NCBI GenBank assembly: GCA_963693365.1 | Contig: CAVNZM010000006.1 | Location: 9,548,001-9,612,000, forward strand | DNA: 64,000 nt | Reading direction: 5' to 3' | Origin: Amoebidium appalachense | Taxonomy: Eukaryota > Ichthyosporea | Shown here: positions 34,793 to 58,261 of the stretch, in pieces | Position numbering within the stretch: position 1 is the first letter of the stretch | Layout: each line of letters begins with the position of its first letter | Position numbers and translations under genes: made by a program | The notes under the pieces: model-generated | Databases searched by the model: none | Told to the model about the DNA's origin: nothing | The model's input: only the letters and a program-made list of their open reading frames with translations

Positions 34793-34824
<32 letters not shown>

Positions 34825-35020
34825 CATTAGCGCATGTGTGTGTGCGTGTGTGTGCGTGTGTGTGATTCCGTGAGCTGTGGTGCTAATGCAATTGTGTATA
34901 AGAATGTGTCTGCATGTTTTCCTGTATCTGTGATTGTGTGTCTATGGACGTGTGGTGTGGAATGTGTGTGTGTGTGTGTGTGTGTGTGTGTCTGTCTCTC
35001 TCTCTGTGTGTGTGTGTTTG

Positions 35021-35061
<41 letters not shown>

Positions 35062-35548
35062 TGCATACGTGCGGGCGTGTATGTGTGTGCATGAGGGTTG
35101 TACGTATGAGTGAACGGACGTCCACGGTGCAATGCAGGAATCGAAGCAGCAGGATAGGTCGCTGCACATCACAGGAATCCGAGCACAATCTTTAAATCCT
35201 TCTTGGCTGTCTTTCCCCCCCCCCCCCCACCCCACCCCCTCCCCCCCCACACACACACAGGCGCGCACCACCCCGTCCCCCATCACCCTTCCATCCAGAA
35301 CAACAAGAAATCCACATCGAGTTGCCACTACTTCATTCATAGACAACACCGGCAATGGTACGGGCACAGAAAATGCGTTTCGCACCTACGCACATGTGAA
35401 TGAACACCCATGTCATTACACTTGAGCCACATTTAACAAGACTAGGAAAAGGATAAAGCAAATATTCGAGGAGAGGGGTGGGCTGGGGGAGTTTAGAGTG
35501 TGGTAAATGGTACTATGTACAACTACACAATGAGAAAGCCGGGAGGAA

Positions 35549-35589
<41 letters not shown>

Positions 35590-35672
35590 AATCTTGTAGA
35601 AGATCACATCAACTCTCGCATGGAGAAAAAACTGATACCAAAGCCTTTCGGCGAAAAAAAAAAATGGGGACG

Positions 35673-35712
<40 letters not shown>

Positions 35713-37984
35713 CAGGTAACAACTGCACGCACCTTAGCAACAGGCTCAACCTTGCCATGTTTTGCCTCGTATCTGTCTTTAAGCACCTTTAACAGCACCA
35801 TCTTATACTTGTGAATCTCCTTCGTCTCGCCATTAAGGTGATCGTATGTGCAATACCGCCCAGTACGGCCATAACCTGATCGTTCCGATAACTCGCACAC
35901 CTGGTTGTTCCTAGCGCGCTCGCACGGCTGAACCTTGTAATTGTGGGGGTGGTATTGCTTGGCCGTGTGCCCGGCATTAGGCCCCAAAGCGAGAAAATCG
36001 TCGGTGCGGGGATCATACTCCACAGGGTCACGCTTGTCAATATACTCTCCAGGATTGGCAAGATCTTCGTGGTATCCGGGGCACCTATAGTACAACGTGT
36101 TAGTTTTGGGCATGCCTGGGCACTTAGGAAGAATGTCGGGTTCATAAAAACTGCAATGGAGATCACACATGCAGGAAGGGCTCGAGTGTGAGAGCAAGGG
36201 ATGAGGTATGTCCACAGATCAATACAAAAACGATCTACACTGGAGAGTGGCGCTAACCCCAATGGGGAGGGGGGGAAAGGGTGTGTGTGGGGGGGGGGGG
36301 GGTTTGAATGCGGAACACGGTACGAAGTACGCATACACGATGAGAAGGATGGTGCAGGACACATGCAAAGGCAAACATTCAAGTATGCAACATCATCGCG
36401 CACAGTATGCGTCATAAGCAGAGCCCACCCTCAGGGAGGGCCCAAGTCATCAATTGCGTCTGAGTTTCGACCCCTTAGCCCGCGTATATACGACTCTCCA
36501 ACTCAGGCAGCAGCATCAACTGAACTTGGGAGGGTCAACCCGTCTTGATCAAAGACGACCAGGGTTGCTTATGCAAGCAAGGTGAGCAAAACGGTGAAGA
36601 TGTGTGTGCAAACTAATGCAGTGCAGCGAAAAATGTGTATGTGCTTACAGATGCACGACACAGAGCAACCATGCCCGGTTGCATGGAAGTAAAGCGGCCT
36701 CCACACAGTGGTCTGTCCTGAAAGGACACCTCTGAAAGAAGACTGGGGGGGTTTGAATGCGGAACACGGTACAAAGTACGCATACACGATGAGAAGGATG
36801 GTGCAGGCACATGCAAAGGCAAACATTCAAGTATGCAACATCATCCATGCGCACAGTATGCGTCATAAGCAGAGCCCATCCTCAGGGAGGGCCCAAGTCA
36901 TCAATTGCGTCTGAGTTTCGACCCCTTAGCCCGCGTATATACGACTCTCCAACTCAGGCAGCAGCATCAACTGAACTTGGGAGGGTCAACCCGTCTTGAT
37001 CAAAGACGAGCAGGGTTGCTTATGCAAGCAAGGTGAGCAAAACGGTGAAGATGTGTGTGCAAACTAATGCAGTGCAGCGAAAAATGTGTATGTGCTTACA
37101 GATGCACGACACAGAGCAACCATGCCCGGTTGCATGGAAGTAAAGCGGTCTCCACACAGTGGTCTATCCTGAAAGGACATCTCTGAAAGAAGACTGGGAG
37201 GGTTTGAATGCGGAACATGGTACGAAGTACGCATACACGATGAGAAGCATGGTGCAGGACACATGCAAAGGCAAACATTCAATTATACAACATCATCCAT
37301 GCGCACAGTATGCGTCATAAGCAGAGCCCATCCTCAGGGAGGGCCCAAGTCATCAATTGCGTCTGAGTTTCGACCCCTTAGCCCGCGTATATACGACTCT
37401 CCAACTCAGACAGCAGCATCAACTGAACTTGGGAAGGTCAACCCGCCTTGATCAAAGACGAGAAGGGGTTGCTTATGCAAGCAAGGTGAGCAAAACGGTG
37501 AAGATGTGTGTGCAAACTAATGCAGTGCAGCGAAAAATGTGTATGTGCTTACAGATGCACGACACAGAGCAACCATGCCCGGTTGCATGGAAGTAAAGCG
37601 GTCTCCAACACACCGAGTCACAGACGGGTTTCTCACCCTCTATGATACCGCGTTCCAACGGATCTATACCCGGGCTGTACAAGATACACCAACTTTAGTC
37701 TACAATGCGCCGTGGAGACCACGGAGCTTTGAAACTTGAGCTTTTCCCGCTTCACTCGCCGTTACTAGGGTGTGTGTGTGTGTGGGAGTGGGGGGGGGGG
37801 GACTCAAAACGCCGTACACAGTAAGAAATGCAATTCATACGGGATAGTGCAATGCACACACACATCGTATGGAACGGAAGTAGAGCCTATTCTCAGGGGG
37901 AGGTCAAGTCATCCTCAGGATCCAAACTTCGACCCAGTCAAGCAATGCCCGAAAACCAACTTCAATATCACTTCTATCTCATTG

Positions 37985-38031
<47 letters not shown>

Positions 38032-38562
38032 GGTGGGGGAAGGCGGGGCAGGGGAGGGGGGAGGGGGGGGTTGTTGTGGAACCCTGCACGAAGTACAATC
38101 ACACGATGAGAAACACTGTACCAGACACATGCAACGACATGCAACATCTGCAATGCCAACAATATGCGACATAGTAGAGCCCATCCTCATCGAGGCCCAA
38201 GTCAATCACAACTGTGTTTCGAACCCTTTCACGAAATCCCCACACCATCGGGGAGAGGGGGGGGGGGGGGGGGGGGGGGGGGGGCTTAGAGGGAGGTTGG
38301 GACTTACTGATAACGGTCGACACAAATTTTCTCCTTGCAGGGTTTGGTTTTAAACTCGGTCATCAGGTAGTAGAACCATTTATCTGCAGAAGAAAATATT
38401 ACACAGTGAGCAAAGACGACGAGAGGGATGGAGAGGGGGGAGGTGTAGACATAGATGAGCATGCAGTACACTGTAAATGTCACAAAGAAACACACAAAGC
38501 AAACGTCTCACACCAAAAACGATATGAGAGAGGCGCAGAAGAGGGGGGAAGACTGAAGGGGC

Positions 38563-38642
<80 letters not shown>

Positions 38643-39067
38643 ATGTGTGACCAAAATCAACTAGGCGAAAAGAAAACATAACACGTGAGTGTGGAATTAT
38701 CACAAGATACCCTTTACTAACCCGGGTGCGAGGCTGCACGTGCGAGCACAGACAGAACACACACACACCACATACAACTCGCACTGACACGGGCCACAAT
38801 TGAACAAAACCACAAGGCAGAATTGAGATTTATCCAAAAAGGTAAATGGACACACACACACACACACACAAACACATACACAGTCATTCGGACGAGCCCA
38901 CAAGGAACCAATTATATGCTATACACACCCACGACACTCCCCCCCCACTCCCCCACCCCCCGGCGTGAGACACCGGCAAGCCCTCCACAGAACACACGAA
39001 AAAACACACACACACAGAGCCAAGCACACACATACAGACGCACAAGCCGTGCACGCATGCCCAACCG

Positions 39068-39112
<45 letters not shown>

Positions 39113-40097
39113 ACCACCGTAACCACTACCACACACCCACACAAAAAAAAAAAAGAAAGAAAGAAAGGGGAAAAAAAAGAAAAAGAAAAAAAAAGTAAAA
39201 AAAGAAAAAAGAAAAAGAAAAAAAAGGGGGGAAAGAAAACATGTGTACGCACACACACACACACGTACACCACAACAACAAAAGACACATGGTTCCGGAG
39301 GCAAGGACTGAAACAGGAGCAACTTACAGGTGATGGGCAGAGGAGGATAAAAGATTCCGTCAAACACAGCGCCAGCATTGCGCCAGCTTGGCACATAGCG
39401 TTCACCAGGATGAAGAAACGCACAGGCCTTCTGGGTGCAATCTTTGCCACGGTCACACTTGTTAGTCTTGTACACATCCGGATGAAACATGTAATCCACG
39501 GTACGTTTATCATTCACCTGACTGGCTAAGTAGCGCCAAGGCGGATACTCGTTCCCTTGTATACGAACTTCACGGCGATTTTTTCTTGGGATCATACTCG
39601 AACATGGTGCGATTAAGCTTGTTGACCTCGTCGGCAGACAAAAGCGGCGGAATCCCCGCAACTGGTTTCTTAACCGCCTTCTTAGTAACCACTGCAAGGG
39701 GAAAAGAAAAACAGTTAGCACCTGTCGACAGTTGGACGAGCAACAAAAGTGACCACGAACACCTTGAACGTGTATTAATCAGCGGTCGCTTTTCTGTAAT
39801 CAAGCTTTTTTATAACAAAAAGTAAATAATTGTGTACAGAAGGAACTTTTCACTTTAGTGCACTTACATTCAGGCCAAGTTCTTGGACACATGCACAATT
39901 AACTCCAACAAACAACATGCACTCAGCTACAGATCCAACAAAACCGAAAGCGAGAGCAAAGGGATCGCAAAGCAATACCCACCTTGCATGTCAGATAAAT
40001 CATCTTTGGCGGCAGCACTAGCGTTTGCATAACTAGGCTTTACACTAGTACCACCACCCTTCCCTCCACTCAACAAAGCAAATCGGTTATCACCCAT
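32175..40097 (-). CDS. CCCH zinc-finger / SAM-domain protein, copy 1 (one-base frameshift in exon 2)
   Basis: Minus-strand exons: 40097-39983, 39691-39328, 38383-38308, 36084-35733, 34649-33957, 33782-33229, 32349-32175; a last exon is not settled (candidate 30979-30800). It starts [15 protein letters not shown]. Exon 2 has [19 protein letters not shown] and finger 1 (C-X5-C-X4-C-X3-H). Exons 3 and 4 together form finger 2 (C-X4-C-X5-C-X3-H, from TEFKTKPC to CPGYH). Exon 4 has finger 3, whose middle spacing is enlarged to 14 residues. Exon 5 is Q-rich (QQQ and QAQ runs); exon 6 is M/P/G-rich with a (MG)n run and begins the SAM domain ([10 protein letters not shown]), completed in exon 7 ([25 protein letters not shown]). 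In exon 2 a run of six A (39579-39584) shifts the frame and creates an early stop; the paralogue is intact there. The fingers suggest RNA binding, SAM suggests oligomerisation or RNA binding, as in Unkempt- and TZF-like regulators; that role is inference. Confidence 0.8.
32357..32460. repeat. (GT)n array at SAM exon acceptor
   Basis: About 43 GT units then GCGCGC. On the gene strand it is (CA)n ending seven bases before the acceptor of the exon at 32349. Confidence 0.95.
34657..35064. repeat. (GT)n, (GA)n, G and GT arrays
   Basis: GT 34660-34736, GA/G 34740-34793, GT 34795-34864, degenerate GT to 35064; abuts the Q-rich exon acceptor at 34649. Confidence 0.9.
36302..37604. repeat. Tandem array of ~450-bp units containing the SINE-like element
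   Basis: Nearly three copies start with GTTTGAATGCGGAACA at 36302, 36751 and 37202 (periods 449 and 451). Each holds the conserved AGCAGAGCCCATCCTCAGGG core, TATATACGACTCTCCAACTC, and a 3' half ending near TGGAAGTAAAGCGG. Copies are over 95 percent alike by eye. The array lies in intron 3 of CCCH-SAM copy 1. Confidence 0.9.
37800..38245 (-). mobile_element. Two diverged SINE-like copies
   Basis: Copies at about 37800-37945 and 38070-38245 keep ACGAAGTAC-, AGAGCCTATTCTCAGG/AGAGCCCATCCTCAT- and TTCGAACC-like blocks but differ elsewhere. Each starts after a G run. They flank the tandem array in the same intron. Confidence 0.45.
38568..38639. repeat. (AT)n array
   Basis: About 36 AT units, self-complementary, in CCCH-SAM copy 1 intron. 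Confidence 0.95.
39067..39236. repeat. C46 run and A-rich tract
   Basis: C run 39067-39112, then A/G-rich 39142-39236 with poly(A) blocks. Confidence 0.9.
39579..39584 (-). other. Frameshifting A6 run in CCCH-SAM copy 1
   Basis: The frame coding MFEYDPK meets a TGA a few codons later, while the frame coding [15 protein letters not shown] continues one base out of step. Exon 2 is 364 nt, one more than the phase of its neighbours allows. The A run is the simplest place for the extra base. Possible causes are a sequencing or assembly error, a real null allele, or recoding. Confidence 0.75.
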
Positions 40098-41430
40098 TCT
40101 CGAACTCTCAAACAAAACCTCTGAGCAAGCTCGCACCACAATGTTAAGAAAGCATCCACTATCACCACAATTAAAGCACGTACTCCACTCTATCAAAATA
40201 CTGTAGTGTGTGCCCTAACCTAAACATAAAAAAACAGTGAATGCTCTTTCAATGACCTCCAAAACACCTAAAGAGAGAGAGCGCAGTGTGCCCTGCTTGC
40301 ACAGCAGCTTTGTGGGCTTGGCAACTTGAGTCACGGCCTGACGGCGCCAGCGTCGTGCTGGTTGGCAAGCAAACAACCGGTCATATCTTGTATATGTGGA
40401 TACCTGATATCACAGGCTAGCTGCATGTATTTTACGCATAGATATCTATGAGATATATCATAATGCGCTTGAGTGTTGTGGGAGACTGGGCGCCAACTTT
40501 TGACACCCTAGACCTTGAGGTCATGACGTCATCGAAGATTTTCTTTTTTCTTATTTTTGGCCGGACCCGTTACGGTTCACTGCTCACTGTTTTACTAAGT
40601 TAGGCTAGCCTTTATATGTATAAGAATAGTGCACTTGTCACGGCGACCTTCTGCAAGCAGCTGTTTACATAGCCTAAATATTCAGTGCATTGTCCAACAT
40701 GCACAACTCGGCCAAACGCGCTGAACTACCCATCGAGTCATGGTACCACATGCGCATGCGATGCATGCTTTGCCACCGGGCCAGGGCCATGCACCAGACC
40801 TTCTTTCTCTTTTCATACCCTCTCCCCTATTTTGTGGTGTGTGTTTGTCTCTAGGTATTTGCTGAGGGTTGGAGGGTGGGGAGGGGGGGGGGGGGGGGGG
40901 AGAGGGGGGGGGGGGGGGGGGGGGGGGGGGAGGGGGGGGGGGGGGGGGGAACGCGGACTCGTTCACTGTGGGGTTGAATTCGAAGACTGTCTCATGCATT
41001 AATTGGTCCCCGCGCGGAGTTGAATACTCGGTCGGAGTTGATCTCTAGAGGGAATTCGAAAACGGGCAAAGAATGCTCTTGTATACATGTTACCGCATGG
41101 AGCAAAAAGAGCATACAATATGACCTGCTTCTATCACTAGGACTCTTCCCCCCCCCCCCCCCCCCCCTCCCCCCCCCCCCCCCCAAAAAAAAAAAAGAAA
41201 ATAAAATTTAATAAAATAAATACTCATACACACTGACACGCACACACGCATACACACACACCGTGCACGTGGCACACACAAACACACACACACACAGAGA
41301 GAGAGAGAGACACGTGCAATTATTTTTTTGGTGTGCACAGTGCCATGTCATCGCCGCAGCAGCAGCTGCCTACGCATATGTGTGCGCAATGAATGGCCTA
41401 GGTGTGTGTGTGCAGTGTGTGCAGTGGGTG

Positions 41431-41489
<59 letters not shown>

Positions 41490-42215
41490 TTGTTTTTGGT
41501 GTTGGGAACCGGGAGAAGAAAAGGGGGAATGATGATCGGATACAGTAGCTACTCTTCCACTATCATAGTGAGTACTGAGGTTTTACAAATATACAAGGTA
41601 CGGTGTGTCGATCTCTCAGCAAAACTAGAAGACTAAATAAGAATAATGAGCCGTTAAACTTTTTCGTGTATACGTATAATTACTTCGCTGAACCGATACC
41701 ATAATTGACCATTATTTGTTTATCAGTACTACAGCGACCATTTCCAGTGGTGCCAGAAAAAATCTTTGACATAACAGTCGCAATGAAGCCTAAATGGCAT
41801 GACGAAAATTCGTTTATACAAAAGTGCTTATACCGAATAAACTGTTTGACACTATATATACGACCTAAGAAAACCAATTCATGCATGCGCATTTACATTT
41901 GGCATGCCTAGAAAATATCACTGCTATCCCTCTCACCTCCACCACACACTACAAGTGCACACAAAACCAGGCAGGACAGCCTACCAAAAATCCCCACCAA
42001 GTTAAGGTACCTTAACTGTCTACAACCAATCGTACCACCCAATAACCAGGAAATGTGAATAAAACGGTCCAAGAGCCCAATAAGCAATGCATTAGAAAAG
42101 GACTGTACAACAGAAAACGTGGTTAAAATCCTAGCTAAATCTAAGGCTCAAAACCCCCACTCCTCTGTTGCCGGTAAAGACTGCAGCAGCTTCGAGCAGA
42201 ATCCACCACAGCCTT
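40098..42215. other. Region between the two CCCH-SAM genes
   Basis: Contains the presumed promoter of copy 1, a (G)n block at 40880-40949, a C-to-A composite tract at 41150-41196, a (GT)n array at 41431-41487 and the 3' flank of copy 2. Two short open stretches, at 40698-40850 (plus; Cys-containing, reads SAKRAELPIESWYHMR) and 41739-41911 (plus; reads RPFPVVPEKIFDITVAMKP), look protein-like but match nothing I know and cannot be joined. Confidence 0.35.
40524..40531. promoter_or_regulatory. CRE palindrome upstream of CCCH-SAM copy 1
   Basis: A perfect TGACGTCA, the CREB/ATF site, lies 427 bp upstream of the copy 1 start. About 30 bp farther on the near-gene side, at 40488-40497, is GGGCGCCAAC, which resembles an E2F site. 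Either could serve this gene or an unrecognised plus-strand transcript. Confidence 0.45.
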
Positions 42216-49655
<7,440 letters not shown>

Positions 49656-49805
49656 ACTGTCTACTCATGCCTATCCGCTCTACACAGCTCAAGCAAGACC
49701 GTCTAGGCTAGTGAGGGCAGAGCACATACACCGTGACAACACCGGCGAACCCAAGTACAGTAAAAAAAAAAAAAAACGCGAACGTGACACGCGCACAGTA
49801 CCGCG

Positions 49806-49838
49806 TTCGCGCCAAATTTCAGTGCATCAGGTCACGTG
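49806..49838. promoter_or_regulatory. E2F-like site and E-box upstream of CCCH-SAM copy 2
   Basis: TTCGCGCCAAA (49806-49816; TTTGGCGCGAA on the gene strand) fits the E2F consensus and lies 151 bp upstream of the start codon. CACGTG follows at 49833-49838. Sites are seen in sequence; function is inferred. Confidence 0.45.
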
Positions 49839-50670
49839 ATCCGGTCAGCTGTAGCCTGCAGCTCCTGGCTGTGCTTGTGCTGAAGCTTCATATCATGCTA
49901 CCCCAGCAATAGTTTCAGGCATATGCACGGGTATACAGTATTGTATGGTTACAGGGCAGCTAAGCAGCTGTCTTGTGCGTATTTGAATCATTGCAATGAC
50001 AAGCTCATGCAATCTGTTCATTACCAAGGCCTCCCACAACCGGTACTGGTCGACGGAAGAACTTGTGCAATTAAAAGTGGTGTTTGGGGCGACCAAACGA
50101 ATCCGTTTGAAATCACCCTCCTGGGTAGGCAGGATTTGCTGATTTAATGAAGATATCCCAGGCTCACAAAAACCCCAGTGCCCCCCTTTTTTTGTTTGAA
50201 ATGCCCCCTACAACCCAGAACCTTGATATTAGCACACTTACTGGTGTATATTCCAGCTGCCCTCTTCCAGAGAGTAACGGCATTCGAAGCTGTGACCATA
50301 GGCACAGCACCAGAGTCTGGAAGCCTGCCACGCACGTGTACTGGCGCTACCCCTGTTTCAGAATCTAGTTCTCGTGTGCTCACAAACAATATACACAATG
50401 CACTGTAATGGTACAAGTTTTAACAGCCGTAACAAAAAAACCACCTATTCAGCTTTGTGCTTTGTAAGGTACATTCACAACCACACTGACTGGTAGTATC
50501 TGTGTATTTATCACTGTTTTGTGTTCATATCTGTGCGCTCCAGCAAGCTCGAGACAACCTGTCTGTGTAACCTTTATGTGAGAGGCATGTTGTCTGAACT
50601 CGTGACCCGCCAGCACAAAACCTATCACACCACCCTTTCATGCAAGCTGATGAATAATCCAGAAACACCC
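49839..50670. other. Intergenic region between CCCH-SAM copy 2 and mL41
   Basis: Unique DNA, relatively free of simple repeats. I see no supported exon on either strand. It should contain the 3' flank of mL41 and distal promoter of copy 2. Confidence 0.4.
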
Positions 50671-51859
50671 TTACTGTGTAGATTCCGGCTTTGCTGGCTC
50701 CGATGCCTCCTTCAACTTCTGCCTGGCTGCCCTTTGTGCATCGTCTACCTCCTTAAATGCCTCCCAGCTGATGGGCCGTACTGACAGTTTTGGCACCTTT
50801 TCATACACGTAGGCCTTGAGCTGTAACATGGTAACATGAGACACAAAATCAAGGTTTTTGGCGCCCACTAGTCCAGCCCCCCCACCCTCCCGTCCATAGT
50901 GACATTCCCTTCCCCCCCCCCCCCCCCCCCTACCCCCCTTCCCCCGGAAACACACCCAACCACACCGACCCTCCCTCCAAAAAAAGAACAAAGAGTAAGA
51001 AAAACAATGATAACAAAACATTTATGAAAGAAGACCCCCCCCCCCCCTTTCCCCCCCACAAAAATAAAAAAATAAAAAAATAAATAAATAAAGAATGAAA
51101 GATTAAAAGGAACGTGAGAAAGAAACGCAAGTAAAGGACCAGACACGATGGTGTTGGTAGGAAAAGGGGGGTGGGGGGAGAAGGGGGGGGGGGGGGGGGG
51201 GGGGGGGGGGGTGGTTGCACCGTTCTTTGGGCAAGAAAGACAACGAAACCGGTCACCCGAAAGTTTCTCATTCTCCCACCCACTCCCACCTCCTCAACTC
51301 CCCTTGTTGAACCTTCCGACACACACACACAGCAGCGACACAAACGTTCGGATGTGTGTGTGTCGTGCACAAGACAGCCCTTCACAAAACCCCTACCCTT
51401 TACCAACACCAAACACACTACGAAGGGGGAGGGCCAGGTGAACAAGGGAAGGAGCAGATTTGGAGTCCGTTGGAGGCAGGGAAGGGGCAAGCTAGGGGGT
51501 CGCCACTATTCGCCTTGATTGTCTACAGGCATAAGTGAGCGTGTCGAACATAGATACAGCATACCCCACCTCGCAAATACACCCGAAGACGATCACATAC
51601 CTTGAAACCAGTCAAATCAGGTATAATAAACTCTGGGATCTTGAGCGGACTGACCATGTAGCCACCTACACGTAAACGAGGACATCAGCAAAGTTCTTTG
51701 CCACTAAGTAGTTGTTGCTGACCTCACAATTCACTTTTCCCCTCGGCCCCCGTCCTTCCCCCCTCCGCCTGTGCCCCATCACCGTGCCCCTCCGCCCCTC
51801 CTCCCACCTACCCACCCACCCACCAACACCACAGCACTTCAACCCCCTCCCCCCCCCCC

Positions 51860-51890
<31 letters not shown>

Positions 51891-52528
51891 ACAAAAGACA
51901 TACAGACACCAAGCCCGGCCTCCAATAACCCCTCCCCATCCCCTCCCCAGCACAGCCAAACGTCAACACAGCTACTTCCCGTCCACCAAGTTGATAAAAA
52001 GAGGGCCCGATTCCCTCCCTCCCTCCCCCTTTCCTACCTCCCCACCTGCCCCCCCCCCTCCTCAACCCCTTTCCAGCCCTCTCCCCTCCCTCCCTCCCCG
52101 TGCCCCTTCTTGACGACCAACATTCTCCCTTACAGCTGCTTCTTCTATCCGCAGTTCAACCCCTTCCACAACTCTGAAATCTCAGGCCTTTTTTTTTCCT
52201 TCTTCTGTTCTAGTTGTGCTGACTGCCAACCCCAGCTACAGCCCCAACCAACAAGCCAACAAACAAGGAAACAAAGGATTTCCCTGGTGCCCTTCAAACC
52301 ATCTATATCTCGGCCTTGCTGTAACCGTGCACTGCAACCCCGCCTTTCCCATAAATAGACGCAACGGACATGATGAGTGTGAAAGCGTGTCAAGAAAGAA
52401 TTACCTTTCCGCGTATGCCAACCAGTAGACTTGGCGCCGTAACCTTTGTAGAAGTTCTTGTTTCCTTGTTTGGGCGACAAAGGACCCCTTCGCGCACCCC
52501 TCAGGAAGCCTCTCAGAACGTTGAGCAT
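50671..52528 (-). CDS. MRPL41: Mitochondrial large-subunit ribosomal protein mL41
   Basis: Complete minus-strand gene, 112 codons in three exons: 52528-52405, 51665-51601, 50820-50671 (stop TAA); phases agree. The protein starts MLNVLRGFLRGARRGPLSPK, then QGNKNFYKGYGAKSTGWHTRK joined to GGYMVSPLKIPEFIIPDLTG and FK joined to LKAYVYEK. The QGNKNFYKG, HTRKGGY and PDLTGFKLK(A/P)YV blocks are the mL41 (fungal MRPL27/animal MRPL41) signature. The basic N-terminus fits mitochondrial import. The tail after WEAFKEVDDAQRAA is charged and family-variable. mL41 is a structural protein of the mitoribosomal large subunit. Intron 2 carries C runs and a (G)n block. Confidence 0.92.
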
Positions 52529-53336
52529 TGTGGCTGTCTTCTCAGTCTAATGACGTAATGTGCGCTTCTAGAAATCTCAGAACCCTTGCGTTTTTGTCCT
52601 GTGTGTAAACATAAGAAGGCCTGGCTCGCCGTTGGGGAACGAGAATTTACTACTACTTCCAGAAATAAGCTAAAACGCGGCTTTACGGTGCCACACACTA
52701 TACTTCGGCAAGTTTGTCGAAGTAGCTTCCCTCTCCCTCCCTTGTTATGCCTTACGAAAGTACAAGCTTAGTACTAGAGCATGCACTCGCGGAAGAAGTC
52801 TTCATGCACGCATGCGCGCCTGTCTGCCTGTCACCTGTGTGTGCCGGGCACCGTGAGCCGAATCTATATATAGCACATTTCGGTATTGATTATCTATTTT
52901 TAGAATCGACCTAATAGCCCAAGCGGCCGTGCACGTATCACGTACTACACAGTTTTGACATGTTTTCTTTAGAGAACCTGCTATGGTTGCGAACGAAACC
53001 TGCACGCATCCCCTCCTTCCATCGCCTATGTGTAAGTTTATGACGTGAATTCTCGGTGGTTATAGCAGTATGGGGTTGACTTCCATGAACCGCCAACAAC
53101 TACACAGTGACAGCGATTGGATCTTTTCAGCATGTGGCCTGTAGACAGCCCCCTCTAGTACCTGCTCCTGGCCCCCCTGCTCAGCCTCGTTTACGTTCAG
53201 TTCCTTTATTGTCCTATGTTACCCGTTATTGAGTGCGCAACATCTGTCGAACTTAGACACATACAGTTGTCAAGCTTGAGTTAACTGACAGGAACTCCTA
53301 CTTCGCAGGTTTGTGCACAGGGCGCCACCTTTGAGA
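52529..53336. promoter_or_regulatory. Divergent promoter region between mL41 and the RRM gene
   Basis: About 800 bp separate two start codons on opposite strands. The region is low in simple repeats. A TATATATAG lies at 52864-52872, closer to neither start in a typical way. Shared regulation is possible but not shown. Confidence 0.4.
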
Positions 53337-57004
<3,668 letters not shown>

Positions 57005-57861
57005 GGCCCCAACGCAAAACAGTGCACGAATTCCTACCGGATCTTCCTACCGATTCAACTGATTTGGAGATAACACACGGCATAACAGCTGCTTCGTCAT
57101 TACTCGTTTTCATTGTGATTATCTCGTGAATGTGATGAGTTCTTCACATGTTCGTCTACTATGACACACGACGGGAAAACCGGCTTCTGTTCACGAAGTC
57201 GGGCACCGAAAGTTATTGTTTTTTTCACCGATTCAACTTATCGTTATGCGACGATGGGAGTCCCGAAACGAATCTTGATGGCCTTCCGGAGATGCCATAT
57301 CCATTGTTGGTTCCGTGGTGACTGTTGTGCACGAAAGATGTGTCGATTCGTTCGTATCAACATGACCGATGCCATCCGTCTTCGTGTGTGATCGATTCGA
57401 TGAATCGTGGAGAAGACGAAACAAGGCTGCATGTGGAGACGTTTTCTTCCCCGGTTTTTATTCTTTTTGTGTTGTTTTTTGGCCCTTCCGACGGCAAGCG
57501 ACCCCACACACATCCACACGAACACGAATTTCGATTGGAGCTTCGGCATGCAACAAACATTTGGCTACTTACTAAATACAGCCGGCAGTTTGCAAATGGC
57601 CTAAGACCAAAGACCAATACAGTGTGATAAGCTCCGCATGGTACCGGTGATCAATACGTTTTTCGAAATGTAGCCGGCAACACTAAATTCTGTGATTAGC
57701 CAGCGTGTTTTTTAGGTGAACGGCCCTTCTTTAGTGTCTATGTTATGTTTTGTGTTTTTTGTCGTCAAATCATGCACAGCCCAGGAATCATCCGACGGCA
57801 GGAAAGCAACCGAAACTTGTGGAGTCCTTTTACATTATCGTTTGTGGCTGAGCCTCATTCG

Positions 57862-57867
57862 AATAAA
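57862..57867 (+). terminator. Candidate poly(A) signal of the RRM gene
   Basis: AATAAA about 860 nt downstream of the stop codon at 57004, in otherwise unique sequence. Confidence 0.3.
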
Positions 57868-58204
57868 CCACCCCCGGTGTGTCGTGACGTATCGTGATAC
57901 GGGTGCCTCCTTTTCTCCTCACGTACGAACACTTGATTTCCCTTCCGGCCACACACCACACACTCACAGGATTTGCAGGACGGGCAAGTTACACGTGCAG
58001 CCCTCGCGTACCATTGGTTCACTAGAATGTGTGCTATCGAATCAGATTCGATCGAGCCGATTCGAATCACCAACGGCAACGAGAAGCGTATTCAATGGAT
58101 GTTATGTACAGACTGTGGTGTTTATCTATGTTCGGTTATCGAGTTAGTCGTCATTTCTCGATAACGCACCTTGTATGGTGATGACTAAAAAGAGCTTCGC
58201 CATA

Positions 58205-58261
58205 TATAGGCATAGCTGATTATGTTGCTCGGTGACAACGGCGGTGGAAACGGTGACGTCA
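58205..58261 (+). promoter_or_regulatory. TATA-like box and CRE palindrome
   Basis: ATATATAGG at about 58202-58210 is followed by a perfect TGACGTCA at 58254-58261. This would suit a plus-strand gene starting near 58240, possibly the uncertain gene at 60054-61317. The TATA lies before, not after, the CRE, which is atypical. Confidence 0.3.

Noticed and set aside
36084-36150. Earlier acceptor for CCCH-SAM copy 1 exon 4, adding [18 protein letters not shown]
   Set aside because: It would break the C-X4-C-X5-C-X3-H spacing of finger 2; the acceptor at 36084 restores it and matches copy 2. An alternative isoform is possible.
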